A DNA stretch of 64,000 nt from Simmondsia chinensis (lineage: Eukaryota; Streptophyta; Magnoliopsida; Caryophyllales; Simmondsiaceae), in contig JAGTTD010000002.1 of NCBI GenBank assembly GCA_018398585.1, forward strand, positions 27,768,186-27,832,185, written 5' to 3'. A program made the position numbers and the translations under genes. The notes under the pieces are model-generated. The model made no database searches. It was not told the origin of the DNA and worked only from the letters and a program-made list of their open reading frames with translations. The number at the start of each line of letters is the position of its first letter. Within the stretch, counting starts at the first letter, position 1. This document shows positions 1-10,517 of this stretch, piece after piece.

Positions 1-923
1 CAACATCTACAAGCTACATGGATTGCTCTAATCCATCGTGTCGGACCGGGACAAAATCTTCACAAGCAACTTTTTGAGGGAATTGTTCAAGCTGATGGGA
101 ACCACGTTGGCTCTTAGTTCTTCCTACCATCCTCAAACGGATGGGCAAACCGAAAGAGTCAACCAATGTGTGGAGCAATATCTCCAGAGCATGGTCTTCT
201 CGAAGCCTAAGGAGTGGAACCGTTGGCTTTCCTTAGCCGAATTTTGGTTCAACACACACTTTCACACAACCATTGGCACTACGCCCTTCCGAGCATTGTA
301 TTGATACTCTCCACCTTCTCCTATACTGATCCAACAGCAAAAATCACCGATTCAGCAGCCACGCCGCTTGTGCAACAAAAGAGACAGATCATGCATTCGC
401 TGAAGGACAATCTCCAACAAGCTCGGTCCCGTATGAAGCATTATGCGGATAAGAAGAGGGTAGACAAGAACTATGAAGTCGGGGACATGGTCTACCTCAA
501 ACTACAACCCTATAGACAATCAACCGTGGCTGTTCGACGCAACGTCAAGTTGTGTGCTCGTTACTTCGGTCCTTACAAAATTCTGGAAAAAATCGGCAAT
601 GTGGCTTACAAACTCGACTTACCCTTACATTCTTACATTCACCCCGTGTTTCATGTGTCCCTTCTTAAAAAACAGGTTAAGAAAAATGCCGATACAAGCC
701 AAAACCCACCCATAGCTGAAGCAAATGGCGTTTTACTGCAGCAACCACGATCTGTCAAATCTGAACAAGTGATGCAGCTGCACAAAGGGAAGATTCACCA
801 AGTCCAAGTCACTTGGAGCAACTTAAATGAGCACTTTACAACATGGGAGGACTACAATTTCTTGAAGAGTTTATTTCCAAGCTTCACTTCTTGAGGACAA
901 GAAGCTTTTCAAGACGGAGGGAT
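1..923 (+). pseudogene. Ty3-gypsy pol 3' end (integrase core and C-terminal domain), broken
   Basis: This is the last part of a gypsy polyprotein, cut by the window edge. Residues read from 38 to 304 give the integrase core, with the SDRDKIFTS block carrying the second catalytic Asp and the SSYHPQTDGQTERVNQ block carrying the catalytic Glu. The reading then shifts into another frame, which continues to a stop near 894 with the YFGPYKILEKIGNVAYKLDL and HPVFHVSLLKK motifs of the integrase C-terminal domain and a chromodomain-like tail (VTWSNLNEHFTTWED). The frame change near 300 means it is not a working gene. The next 30 bp hold a purine-rich stretch abutting the LTR. It is most like the chromovirus-type elements at 3412-15263. 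Confidence 0.9.
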
Positions 924-1347
924 TGTTACGAATTACTTAATTTTTACTTGTAATGCAATTTTATTTTTAGTATTACTTTTTATTAGAGTTTATATGAAGT
1001 AACAACAATTAAAATTGCACTAGTAAAATAGGCTTAAGGCTACCCGCAGCACGTGCTGCTCACGTGACAGCAGCTGGACCAAATTATGCAGAATTTAGTT
1101 ACAGGTTGTTACATTTCAGTGTCCATTGCGGCTGTGCAGCTCAGCTAGGATTTTTTAGATGATTCCTTGTATAAATGGAAAGCTATTAGTTTAATTTTGA
1201 TATATGCAATTAAATGAATACCTATTCCGAAGGAAATTCTCTATTTCTCATCTCTTTTCTCTACTTTCTCATCCCTTTCCCTTCTATTCTCATCTCATAC
1301 TCTCTTCTACAAGGTTAGCTTACCAAATTAATTTTGGAAAGCTAACA
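924..1347 (+). repeat. 3' LTR of the gypsy element at 1-923
   Basis: The LTR starts TGTTA directly after the purine-rich run AAGACGGAGGGA (polypurine tract) and ends TAACA, a 5-bp terminal inverted repeat, giving 424 bp. A TATA-like TGTATAAAT lies near 1168. Its pyrimidine-rich end (CTCATCTC repeats) resembles the LTRs at 3412 and 14901, so it belongs to a related family. The 5' LTR lies outside the window, so target duplications cannot be checked. Confidence 0.75.
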
Positions 1348-3411
1348 ACATCAAGGCCAAATTTAATGGCATTCTAGCAAATAGGGTCTTGGTGAATAAT
1401 GGTATAGCCATTAATGTCCTGCCTTCTTAGGAGTCATTGGAAAGTCATGAGATGACCTAATTACTTCATATGTTGCAATTTGTGGCTTTTCCAGAGCTTC
1501 CACTAAGTCTGAAGGGGTCGTCCCAATTAAGGTGACTGTTGGAAACTTAAGCAAGCTAACAATTTTCTTTGTAATTAATACTACATCAAGCTATATTGCT
1601 TTACTCGGAAGAAATTGATTGCATGCAAATATTGCCTCTCGTCTTCCTTGCCAGTTGGGGGTGACCTCCGAAGTTAAGCAAGCTTGTGTAAGAGTAGTAC
1701 CAGGATGGGTGACCAACTGGGAAGTCCTTGTGTTGCCAATCCTATATGGTTGCAGGTCCTCAGCAATAGCCTCTCGGCAGGGTTACCCCTGAAGGGGTAA
1801 GGCTGCAAACATCCACCCTCCCCCCCTCCCTCCCGCCCCAAAAAAGACCCTGCTTAGGCGGGAACTCTTGAGGCACTAGGTCTATTATTGTTGTTGTCGT
1901 TTGTTATCTTCCTTGCCAGTTGATAATTTCCTAGAACGATTGCAAGTATGAGGTTCTTATGGCAGATAGTAGGCCTTGTATGGCTTGCTCCAACTGCATT
2001 GAGATAGAGTTTTATAAAGATGGCGTGAGACCACTTAATGGAAAAAAGACCACTCCACAGTCTACCAAATAACAAGACACAATGACCATCTTTGATGGCC
2101 TACTACTGAGACTAAAGTTGGTCATGTTGTGGTAGAGTCTGTGGACTTTAATTTTTGGGGATGCATGAGAGCCCTTCTTGAAGAAGGAGAATTCCAAGGC
2201 ATGCTACAACCATCAAGCGAGGGAGCTAGGAACTCCCACTAATTTCCTGAGAGGTCATTTCCTCAATGACCGCAAAACTCGTGGCTTGACATTCTGAGGA
2301 TCAACTTTAGGCGAAACACTTCGAGGTCCAAGTGACTCAATAAAAAAAGAGCTGGAACTCTTTGACTTAGGAGCAGCACCAGCCAAGATGGAGGATTTGA
2401 GGGCTAAAGTTTAGGACCTCCTCCTCGAGGTTAACTTGGGCCCTATAGAAGACCTGAGGCCTACCTATCCAAGTACTCTGCTTTCAAAAGAGCAGAGGAA
2501 GCAATATTTGACCTTGCTTAGTGAGCTCAAGGACTACTTTGCCTGGGACCATCATGAGATGCCTAGCCTAGACTAAAAGGTAGTTGATCACGGGCTTCCT
2601 ATCAAGCATAGCTCAATGCCCATCATTTAGTCCCAGAGGAGAATGTCCCAAAGGGTTATTGATTTGGTCAAGCAGGATTAGAATGCCTTATAAATGTAAA
2701 ATTTATCAGGCGTTCCACTTGTGATTTAGAAAAACAACAAGATCAGGGTCTATATTGACTTCAAAGGTCTGAATGCAGCCACCTCAAAAGATGAATACCC
2801 AATGCCAATTGCTAACGCGCTTATCGACTCACCTCGAGGCATGAAGTCTTGTCTTTTATGGATGTTTACTATGGGTGCTACAAAGTTATTATTACTTTGG
2901 AGGATACCCATAAGACAACATTTATGTGTCCTGGGTATTGAGGAAACTTTGAGCGGGTGGCTATGCCGTTTGGTTTGAAATGTGCTAGCGCCACCTACCA
3001 AAGAGCCATGAACATGATTTTTCACGAACTCTTTTGCATGACCCTAGAAGTCTGCATCCACAATATCGTGGTGAAATCAAAGTCCCAAGTCAAACACTTG
3101 GAAGAATTAAGGGGGCGTTCCTTAGAATGAGGACCCATAACCAGAAGATGAATCCATTGAAGTTTGCGTTTTCCATTAACAGGGAACTTCCTTGGTTTTC
3201 TTATACACCCAAGGGACGTTGAGGTGGATGTAAATAAGACTAAGGCCATTCAACATGCCAAACCACCTACAAGTAAAACGGAGCACCAACGGTTCCTGGG
3301 GTAGGTTAACTTCCTAAGACGTTTCATCTCGAATGTCGTAGGAAAACCAAAAGTCTTCTCTCCACTATTGAGGCTCAAGACTGAGGAGGACTTCAAGTGG
3401 TAGGAGCCACA
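1348..3411 (+). mobile_element. Tat/Ogre-like Ty3-gypsy element, protease to reverse transcriptase part (degenerate)
   Basis: Translated fragments in changing frames follow the order of a Tat/Ogre-type pol. A protease remnant (NGIAINVLP near 1400) is followed, on both sides of a SINE insertion, by sequence reading CMQILPLVFLASW and then VLMADSRPCMACSNCIE, the stretch that follows the GRDWIH block in this lineage. Next comes the RT N-terminus (LLSELKDYFAWDHHEMP near 2520; IRVYIDFKGLNAAT near 2735-2785) and a continuing RT to 3411. Many stops and frameshifts show an old copy. The element resumes at 15264, because a younger gypsy element is inserted at 3412. Confidence 0.8.
1658..1906 (+). mobile_element. 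5S-rRNA-headed SINE, copy A (in the Tat-like element)
   Basis: The 249-bp insertion is flanked by the perfect 16-bp duplication TCTTCCTTGCCAGTTG (1642-1657 and 1907-1922). Its first 80 bp resemble plant 5S rRNA from about position 43 on: CTCCGAAGTTAAGC (box A), AGAGTAGTACCAGGATGGGT (intermediate element and start of box C) and CTGGGAAGTCCT (box C). A linker of about 30 bp follows, then the tail GGGGTAAGGCTGCAAACATC and GACCCTGCTTAGGCGGGA, ending in a degenerate TTG repeat. The tail matches the 3' end of the LINE at 30707. The insertion splits the Tat-like protease region, whose reading rejoins across it. The first part of the 5S sequence is missing. Confidence 0.88.
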
Positions 3412-3774
3412 TGTCATGATCAAGCTGCGTTTGAGGTTTAAATTCATCAGAATTTTGCGTTTTGATGGTTATTAGCCGTTACAGGTTCAATTGTTAGTTT
3501 GGCTCCCTTTTTTTGGTTGTTAGTTAGTAAGGTCAGTTTAAGCTGGAGTCTAGATGCATTGAATAGCTAGATATTTTTCTCATCTTGCACCAACTTGTCT
3601 CCAATTTGTATAACGATTATGCTCTCTTGTAATTGACATTCATTCAATAGAAAATTGATCTCTTTCCTCTCTTAACCCTAATTTCTCTCTAATTCTCATC
3701 TCTTTCACTTCTCTTCTCATCCCATACTATCTTTTCCTTAGGTTATGATTCAAGCTTGGTATTGAATTATAACA
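3412..3774 (+). repeat. 5' LTR of the 3412-15263 gypsy element
   Basis: Starts TGTCATGATCAAGC and ends ATAACA. It aligns along its length with 14901-15263 (shared GCGTTTTGATGG, CTCTAATTCTCATCTCTTTC, TTATGATTCAAGCTTG). The end carries a decayed form of the terminal hairpin seen better in the right LTR. Confidence 0.85.
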
Positions 3775-3776
3775 AT

Positions 3777-3788
3777 TGGTATTAGAGC
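3777..3788 (+). other. Primer binding site (tRNA-iMet type)
   Basis: TGGTATTAGAGC, two bases after the 5' LTR, differs at one base from TGGTATCAGAGC, the complement of the plant initiator tRNA-Met 3' end. Confidence 0.8.
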
Positions 3789-3830
3789 TTGTGTTTGCTA
3801 CCGATTGATTGTTAATTGATTGGCTGGCTA

Positions 3831-4015
3831 GATGCAAGAAGAGTGTACCAACGGCTGGTGGAGTTCAACTAGAGCAAATGCTGCTGCTAATGCTACATAT
3901 GCTGCTATTGCTGGTGTAAATACTGGAGCTAATGTAGAAATTAATCAATTTAGGCAATTAACACTTCAAATACAAGAGATGTTTGTTAAAATGTAGCAAT
4001 CACAAGATCAAAAAG
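3831..4015 (+). pseudogene. gag N-terminus of the + gypsy element
   Basis: The reading from ATG 3831 contains an alanine/asparagine-rich stretch (RANAAANATYAAIAG) and a QLTLQIQEMFVKM segment, then a TAG. It is parallel to the gag start of the minus-strand element at 10018 (shared GGV..RANGAGVIAGV style). The following gag lies beyond the nested element at 10518. Confidence 0.6.
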
Positions 4016-4356
4016 TGTTATAATTCAAGATCAATCTTGAATCATAACCTAAGATAGGTGAAGAATTAGAATAGAGATGAGAAGAGAATTAGAGAATTAG
4101 ATGAGAAGTAGAGAGAGTTAGGGTTGAGAAGAAAAGAATTAGATCTTAACATTCATTAATGAATCCTCTTACAATACAATACCAATCCTTTATACTATGA
4201 ACTAACTAAGTCGGTTGAACCAAAATATCAAGCAATATAATGAATCTAACCAACTTAACTACCAATTTCAAGAATTAACCATTTCCTGCCACAAAACTAT
4301 TTGAATATTACAAGAATTGCCCTTACATTTACTTCCTTTAATCTTAAATCATGACA
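4016..4356 (-). repeat. 3' LTR of the minus gypsy element
   Basis: On + it reads TGTTATAATTCAAG ... AAATCATGACA and matches 10182-10517 over its length (for example GAATCCTCTTACAATAC and ATTTGAATATTACAAGAATT). The polypurine tract lies immediately to its right at 4357-4371. Confidence 0.85.
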
Positions 4357-4384
4357 ATAACCCCTCCTTAACAACATTCTTGTC

Positions 4385-4879
4385 TCAAGAATGAAATAAT
4401 GGAAATTGGCTCCTGATGAAGTTCAGACTCTCCCAAGTAGCAGCTTCATGATCCAAATTAGTCCAAGGTACCAATACTTCCTTGACTGAACTACCCTGCT
4501 GCTGAACTTCCCTTGGACCCAAAATTACTACTGGTTCTTGCTTAAGTCTTCCATTAGTAGTTGTCTCCAGAGCTGTCTTAGAACTGATCTTGCCTTCAGC
4601 AATGTGCTGCTTCAGGAGAGACATATGCAAAACAGGATGGACAAAGGAATCTGGCGGCAGCTCCAACATGTATGCTACTCTTCCAACCTTCTCTATAACC
4701 TTGGAAGGACCAAAGTAACAAGCACTAAGCTTCACATTCTTGTGAACTGCTACACTGGCCTGTCTATATGGCTACCACTTCAAGTAAACAAGGACTCCCA
4801 CTTGAAAGGACATATCAACCCTCTTCCTGTCAGCATAAAATTTAATTTTAGCTTGTGCCAGCTGCAAATTGTCCCTTAA
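4385..4879 (-). pseudogene. Integrase C-terminal and chromodomain-like part, minus gypsy element
   Basis: The minus reading 4735-4385 gives KLSACYFGPSKVIEKVGRVA, then HPVLHMSLLKQHI and finally LVPWTNLDHEAATWESLNFI, the chromodomain-like end usual in this lineage. Upstream the reading continues in another frame through DRKRVDMSFQVGVLVYLK. This part targets integration; it is separated from the integrase core by frameshifts. Confidence 0.8.
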
Positions 4880-5141
4880 CTGCTACACCATTTCCTTCCT
4901 TTGCAACAACAAATCATTTACTTCACTCATAGAAGAAGTATCACCTTGCATCAACATTGGAGATAAAGGATCATAGCCATAAAGAACCTTGAACGGAGTT
5001 GTCCCCAAGCAACATGAGCTTGTGAATTGTACCAGAATTTAGCTAATGACAACCATCTATGCCACTGCTTGGGACAGCTGAAAGTCATACTCCTCAAATA
5101 TTGTTCCAACATTGATTTACTCTTTCAGATTTCCTATCCGT

Positions 5142-5680
5142 TTATGGGCGATATGAGGAACTCATGGCCAAAGAAGAACCCAACAATAGCCAAAAATGAC
5201 TAGTGAACAACCTATCATCATCAGAAATGATGGATTGAGGCAAATCATGGAGTTTATAGATGTTATCCAAGAATAATTTGACAAGTTTCTCAGCTGAAAT
5301 TGGATGACTAAAAGCAAAGAATTTCCCAAACTTAGTAAATCGATCTACTACCACCCAAATTACCTCCTTTCCTTCAGACTTAGGCAATCCTTCAACAAAG
5401 TCCATACTTATGTGTTGCCATGCTCTATCAAGAATAGGTAAAGACCGCAGCAATCCTTGATAGTGCATATGACTGGTCTAGTACATTGGCAAAAATCACA
5501 AGCTTGAACAAATTTCACAACATCCTTTCTCATACCAGGCCATTGGAAGTACTGTCTCATCCTTTGATTTGCTCCTTCAGTACTAGAGTGTCCTCCCCAA
5601 GCTGAATCATGTGAAGCTATAATATTTTTCCTTCTCAAATCAGTCACATAACCAATGTACACCTTCACTTTGATCCTCAC
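5142..5680 (-). pseudogene. Integrase zinc-binding domain and core, minus gypsy element
   Basis: The minus reading has the HHCC domain (HDSAWGGHSSTEGANQR ... CDFCQCT), then a frame change near 5440, then the catalytic core with SMDFVEGLPKSEGKEVIWVV (first Asp) and SIISDDDRLFTSHFW (second Asp). It ends in SSSYRP, and the catalytic Glu lies after the break at about 5140. Confidence 0.85.
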
Positions 5681-5776
5681 ATTTCCATGAGCAATAGTTA
5701 CATCAGAATTATCACCATATGAGCTTTTTTTTTATGCTAAAAGATGTGATGTATTCCTAAGCAATGTTGTCACCAT

Positions 5777-6936
5777 TACGGGTGATCATGGGTATGGGTA
5801 TACCCATGACCCACCCAACCCAAGGAGATTGGGTTGGGTTGGGTTGGGTTTGGTACCCAGTAGAAGTTGATTCCTAATGGGTTCAATTATGGATACCCAT
5901 GGGTAACTTGGGTGGTTTTGGGTTACCATGGGTAACTCTTAAGCTTTTTTATTCTCTAGGCATTAAACTAGAGCGTTTTTTATATAGCCTTCTAATTCCT
6001 AAGTGCAAATTTTTATAAGTTAGAATTTTCGGAATGAAACATTATTACTTTGGTGCTGTGAGATTTGAACATTTATACTTAAATACCCTGACATTTCAAT
6101 ATATATAATAAGGTGCCCTGAGATTTGAATATTTTATCATTAGGTATCTTATGTCGGAATTTGATCAATTATTGTAAGAATCAGACCAACTTGATACAAA
6201 AAATGATGATATAGTACATAATTATGATAACATAAATAAGTCATGCCTATCTTTAAGTAAAAATTTAGCAAATTGCAATACAAAATTCTCTGAATGTTGA
6301 TATGAACTACCTAAATATTGTCAAAATTATGAGTCAAGTTAGCATTGTTAGCAAAATATCATCAAATTTTAATGAATATGCTAACATATTATAAAAATCA
6401 TGTTCAATTTTAACATTTCCAATGAAAACTTTTCAAATTTTGAAAAAAAGGTACCTGATTAATAAAATTTTAAATGTTCAATGCACTTAAATGATAAATT
6501 GTTTGAGCCTCAAGGTATCACATTGTATGTATTGAAATGTTAAGATACATGAGTAATAAATTGTTAAACCTCAGGAAATCAAAATAATTAAACTAGATTA
6601 CAAGTTGAGTTTGTTATGTTAATAAAATCCTAGAACAAATCATATTTAATTCAAATTCACGCAAAAATAAATATAATACAATAGATATTTAAATTAAAAA
6701 ATTTGAATCTAAATCAAATAATTATATTATGTTTTTAGATCCACAACCTTCTAAAACAAAGTCAAAAACACGTCAAAGTCAAGTAAGTCTTACTTATAAA
6801 CTGAATTTATAGGTTGACTCATCCAGACCCAAAACCGACCCAACCCAAACCCATAATCTAACCAGTTTATGGGTCTGGGTTGGGTATTAAACGGGTCTCT
6901 TTAATCATTACCCAACCCACCCAATGTTCACCCCTA
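5777..6936. mobile_element. Non-autonomous hAT element with GGGTTGGGT-type subterminal repeats
   Basis: The 1160-bp insertion is flanked by the perfect 8-bp duplication GTCACCAT (5769-5776 and 6937-6944), the hAT signature. Its ends are TACGGGTGATCATGGGT and the complement TAGGGGTGAACATTGGGT, good terminal inverted repeats of the hAT TAGGGGTG type. Both ends are packed with GGGT/ACCC motifs (GGGTTGGGTTGGGTTGGG near 5830; ACCCAACCCA near 6838 and 6910). The core is very AT-rich and has no convincing reading frame, so it needs a transposase from elsewhere. It interrupts the minus gypsy element between RNase H and integrase. Confidence 0.9.
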
Positions 6937-7119
6937 GTCACCATCATAAGACTTGTGCACCTCATCCATCCAAGAAGGCAGGGGTACAGAAATAACAGAA
7001 GAAGAATCATGTTCAGTCCCATCTGGCTTGCGTGACAAAGCATTAGCAGTTAAGTTTTCTTTTCCCCAAAAGTACTCAATCGAATAATCGAGTCCCAACA
7101 TCTTCATGAGACCCTTACA

Positions 7120-7419
7120 CTACACTCTTGTAGTGATCTTTTGCTCCAATAAGTACTTCAAACATTGATAGTCTATTCTAATAGCAAAGTGATGTCCATC
7201 CAAGTAATGCCTCCACTTCTTGACTACCAACAGAATTGCTAAGTACTCCTTCTCATAAATGGACAATTCCATGTGCTTTGGGCTAAGACCCTGACTTAAA
7301 TAAGCCAATGGCCTTCCCCTTTGAGAAAGAACTACTCCCACACCAGTTCCACTAGCATCAGTCTCTAATGTGAAAGGAATGCTAAAATCAAGCATAACAA
7401 GCACAGGAGTTGACCCCAT
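7120..7419 (-). pseudogene. RNase H domain, minus gypsy element
   Basis: The minus reading contains FTLETDASGTGVGVVLSQRG (first catalytic Asp), PLAYLSQGLSPKHMELSIYE, the Glu-bearing KEYLAILLVVKKWRHYLDGH and the IDYQCLKYLLEQKITT block. This matches the gypsy RNase H family over about 100 residues. It joins the RT reading at 7597-8257 only after stops. Confidence 0.88.
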
Positions 7420-7596
7420 TGCTAGCTTAAAACTATCAAATGTTTCCTAAGCTTTCTCAGATCGCTGGAAAGCATCTTTCTTGAGGAGATCAGTAAGAGG
7501 TTTAGCAATCATACCATATCCCGCTTCAAACTTCTTGTAATAACTTGTTAGTCCTAAGAATCACCTTAATTGCTTAAGAGAAACAGGTGTCGGCCA

Positions 7597-8257
7597 TTAT
7601 CTCATTGCTTCAATCTTAGCCGGATCAGTAGTTACTCCTTCTGAGGAGATAATGTGACCCAAGTATTCTACCTTATTTTGAGCAAAAGTACATTTAGACA
7701 GCTTAGCAAACAACTTGTGCTGCCTCATGAGTTCAAAGACTTGTCTGATATTATCCATATGCAAATCCAATGAAGAACTATATACCAATATGTCATCAAC
7801 GATAACTAGGACAAACTTCCTCAACAGGGACTTCAAGACTAAATTCATCAGGGCTTGGAATGTAGCTAGAGAATTTGTTAATCTAAAGGGCATCACCACA
7901 AACTCATAATGCCCATGATGAATTCTAAAAGCAGTCTTGTGAATATCCTGCTCTAGGACTCTAATCTGATGGTATCTCTGCCGCAAATCCAACTTATAGA
8001 AGAAGTGGGAACCATGTAATTCATCCAGCAAATCATCAACTGATTGGAATTGGGAACTTATCTTTAATAGTGGGGGAATTAAGTTGCTTGTAATCTATAC
8101 ACATCCTCGATGAACCATCCTTCTTCTTGACTAATATCACAGGAGAGGCAAATGGACTATGAGAGTGTCTAATGAATTTAGTTTTTAGCAGCTCATCCAC
8201 ATGCCTTTCAATCTCGCACTTCTGAGAGCATGGATACTTATAAGGCCTCAAATTCAC
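7597..8257 (-). pseudogene. Reverse transcriptase, minus gypsy element
   Basis: Two readings in adjoining frames cover the RT fingers and palm. The first (8257-8036) has [17 protein letters not shown] and [20 protein letters not shown]. The second (8031-7597) has [19 protein letters not shown] with the first catalytic Asp, [20 protein letters not shown], and the active site [10 protein letters not shown] (VDD variant of YxDD). It ends with [20 protein letters not shown]. The break at 8031-8036 is a small frameshift. Confidence 0.9.
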
Positions 8258-8672
8258 TGCGTCAGAGTTGGCTTACAATGGAACAGCAGGATCTAGTGAT
8301 CTCATGGGTGGAAGGCTTCTTGGTTACTCAAAATAGATCACTATAGTCCTTGATCAGCTTTTCAATTGGAGGATGAAGTTCTTTTTTAGCTTGAATAGGT
8401 TCTACTGAGATGGAAAATAGATGTCCTGCCCATTAATATTCGTTCTTCCGGAGTATCCCATCAACCTTCTTGCCACTTAACATCTTGAGCTGTCCTTGGT
8501 CCACAATTCTTTGCATCTTGATGGCTTTACCATGTAAATCAAAGGAGATTAAGAGCTAACTGAAATCAAACACCAAATGACTGATAGTCTTCATCCAATC
8601 CACCCTAAGCACCATATCACATCCCCCCAGTTTCAACACCCTAAAGTCATAAGAAAATTGGTGGCCTTCCAT

Positions 8673-8903
8673 CTACCAATTGAATTGATTGCACTTTATT
8701 TGAGGGAGCATGGAATTCCCATCAACAACAATCACGGCTAAGGGACTTGTCTTAATCATCTCACGTCCCACTCTCTTGACTATCTTGGGATCAACAAAAC
8801 TGTGTGTGCTTCCACTACCAATCAAGATCAGAAGTGATTTATGATTTGCTTCACCCTTGATTCTTATGGTGTTGTGAGTTCCACTGCCAGTCAAAGCCTT
8901 CAT
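8673..8903 (-). pseudogene. Protease, minus gypsy element, catalytic Asp lost
   Basis: The minus reading has the aspartic-protease block LLILIGSGSTHSFVDPKIVK. Family members read LIDSGSTHSF here, so the active-site Asp is Gly in this copy (one base change, GAT or GAC to GGT or GGC). This alone would stop polyprotein processing. Confidence 0.8.
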
Positions 8904-10018
8904 AGATATCTCAATTTCATTCTCATCATCGCCCCTTGTAACGACTCCTCCTCTGTCTCATCACTTGCATCCTCTTCCTCTTGCTCCTCTGATTCTTCAT
9001 CAGCCTCATCCCAAGTCATCGACATAAAAAGCTTAGGATTGCACTTGTGCCCAAAAAAGTATATTTGGTTGCACTTGAAGCATAGTCTTTGGGCCTTCTT
9101 CTCTTCAAAACTCAAGGTTTTGGGAACAACCTTACTGACAGCTAATGTTGAGGACCAAATGGATACATTCTTGCTTCGTGATGCCTCTGAACTAGTAAGC
9201 ATTGCAGCCTCGTATAGCTTTGCTTTGGAATAGGCACGGGACAAGGTTAAAGGATTAATGGCCTTAACCAAATTCTTGATCTTTGGCTTAAGTCCACTAA
9301 TAAAGCTAGAGACATAGTATGCCTCACTTACGCCCGGATTGATTGCCATCATTCTAGCTCTAAGGTTCTCAAAGCGTGTCATATATTCCTTCACAGAGGT
9401 GGTTTAAGTCACTTTGTTGAAGTGATCCACCACATCCTCCAAGTCCTCATCTCCATACCTCTTATAGAACTCATTAATGAACTCATTCCATGTTATGTCC
9501 AAATTACTAAGAATCAAACTATGAAACCATACCTCATGACCACCTTGCAAATGAACTGCGTCCAACTCCACCTTTTCCACATCCATCACACGATAAAAGC
9601 GAAAGTATCTCTCACGCCTTCTTATCCAAGACCATGGATGTGATCCATCAAAAGTATCAATTTCGACCTTAAGCTGCCTAAAACCACCACTCCTGGTCAC
9701 AGTTGTAGCTTCGGTTCTTTCCTCTGACACTCGAGGATGCATCTGATCAGTATGTCTGCTCTGCTGACTGGCTGGTGTTAAGAATCCAACTCCTTGAGGT
9801 GGTGATTGGCGGTTAAATTATTCCTGCAAGTCCCTCATCTGCCATTGCAATTGCTGGTTAGTATTGTTATTATCTCTCATTTCTTGTCTAATACCTGCCA
9901 CTACTGCTACCAGTTATTGAATCTTAGTTCTTAGTAGATCCTTTCCTTCTCCTTGATTCGAAGTTACTCCTGCAATGACTCCAGCACCATTAGCTCTAGT
10001 CATAACTCCACCAGCCAT
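8900..10018 (-). pseudogene. gag, minus gypsy element
   Basis: The reading starts at the ATG complementary to 10016-10018 (MAGGVMTRANGAG). It passes stops, and carries the retrotransposon gag domain (GSHPWSWIRRRERYFRFYRV, WNEFINEFYKRYGDEDLEDV at 9742-9404, then ENLRARMMAINPGVSEAYYV at 9394-8900). It ends with the zinc knuckle CFKCNQIYFFGHKC, whose Cys/His residues are all present, and an acidic Glu-rich stretch before the protease. A break near 9400 separates the two halves. Confidence 0.85.
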
Positions 10019-10167
10019 TGAAATAGCTATGTACTGAATGTCAAGTGAATAGGACTAGTAACAATCAGTGTGTGTGGAATAGCTTACTTGTGAACTACTA
10101 AAAGTGATTGGATGCAAAAATCAATCAATTTGAATACGATTCTCTTCAATTAACAACAATTGAGCAA

Positions 10168-10179
10168 GCTCTGATACCA
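10168..10179 (-). other. Primer binding site of the minus gypsy element
   Basis: GCTCTGATACCA on + is the exact complement of the tRNA-iMet primer site TGGTATCAGAGC. It lies two bases from the 5' LTR, confirming orientation. Confidence 0.9.
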
Positions 10180-10181
10180 AT

Positions 10182-10517
10182 TTTTATGATTCAAGATCAA
10201 TCTTGAATCATAACCTAAGATGGGTGAAGAACTAGAGTAGAGATGAGAAGAGAATTAGAGAATTAGGTAAGAAGTGGAGAGAGTTAGGGTTAAGAAAGGA
10301 AGAATTAGATCTTATCATTCATCAATGAATCCTCTTACAATACGATGCTAATCCTTTATACTATGAACTAAGTCAGTTAACCAAAATATCAAGCAATACA
10401 ATGAATCTAACCAGCTTAACTTCCAACGCCACGAATTAAGCCTTTCCTGGCACAAAATTATTTGAATATTACAAGAATTGCCCTTAGATTCACTTTCTCT
10501 AATCTTGAATAGTGACA
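10182..10517 (-). repeat. 5' LTR of the minus gypsy element
   Basis: 336 bp, matching 4016-4356. The end next to the primer site reads TTATGATTCAAGAT, CA, ATCTTGAATCATAA: a perfect 14-bp stem with a 2-base loop. Confidence 0.85.

Larger units (their letters stand above)
4016..10517 (-). mobile_element. Ty3-gypsy (chromovirus-like) element, minus orientation, nested in the + element
   Basis: LTRs at 4016-4356 and 10182-10517 bound a complete but broken element in the minus direction: gag, zinc knuckle, protease, RT, RNase H, integrase, C-terminal domain. The primer site is the complement of GCTCTGATACCA at 10168-10179, and the polypurine tract is the complement of ATAACCCCTCCTTAA at 4357-4371. 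It is inserted in gag of the 3412-15263 element and its LTRs are related to those of its host, so close relatives lie in opposite orientation. The target duplication is imperfect (AAAAG left, AAACA right). A hAT element is inserted in it at 5777-6936. Confidence 0.88.

Noticed and set aside
1658..1906. Cassandra-type TRIM element, which also carries 5S sequence
   Set aside because: There are no paired LTRs, primer site or polypurine tract; the duplications are 12-19 bp, not 5 bp, and the end is a TTG repeat.
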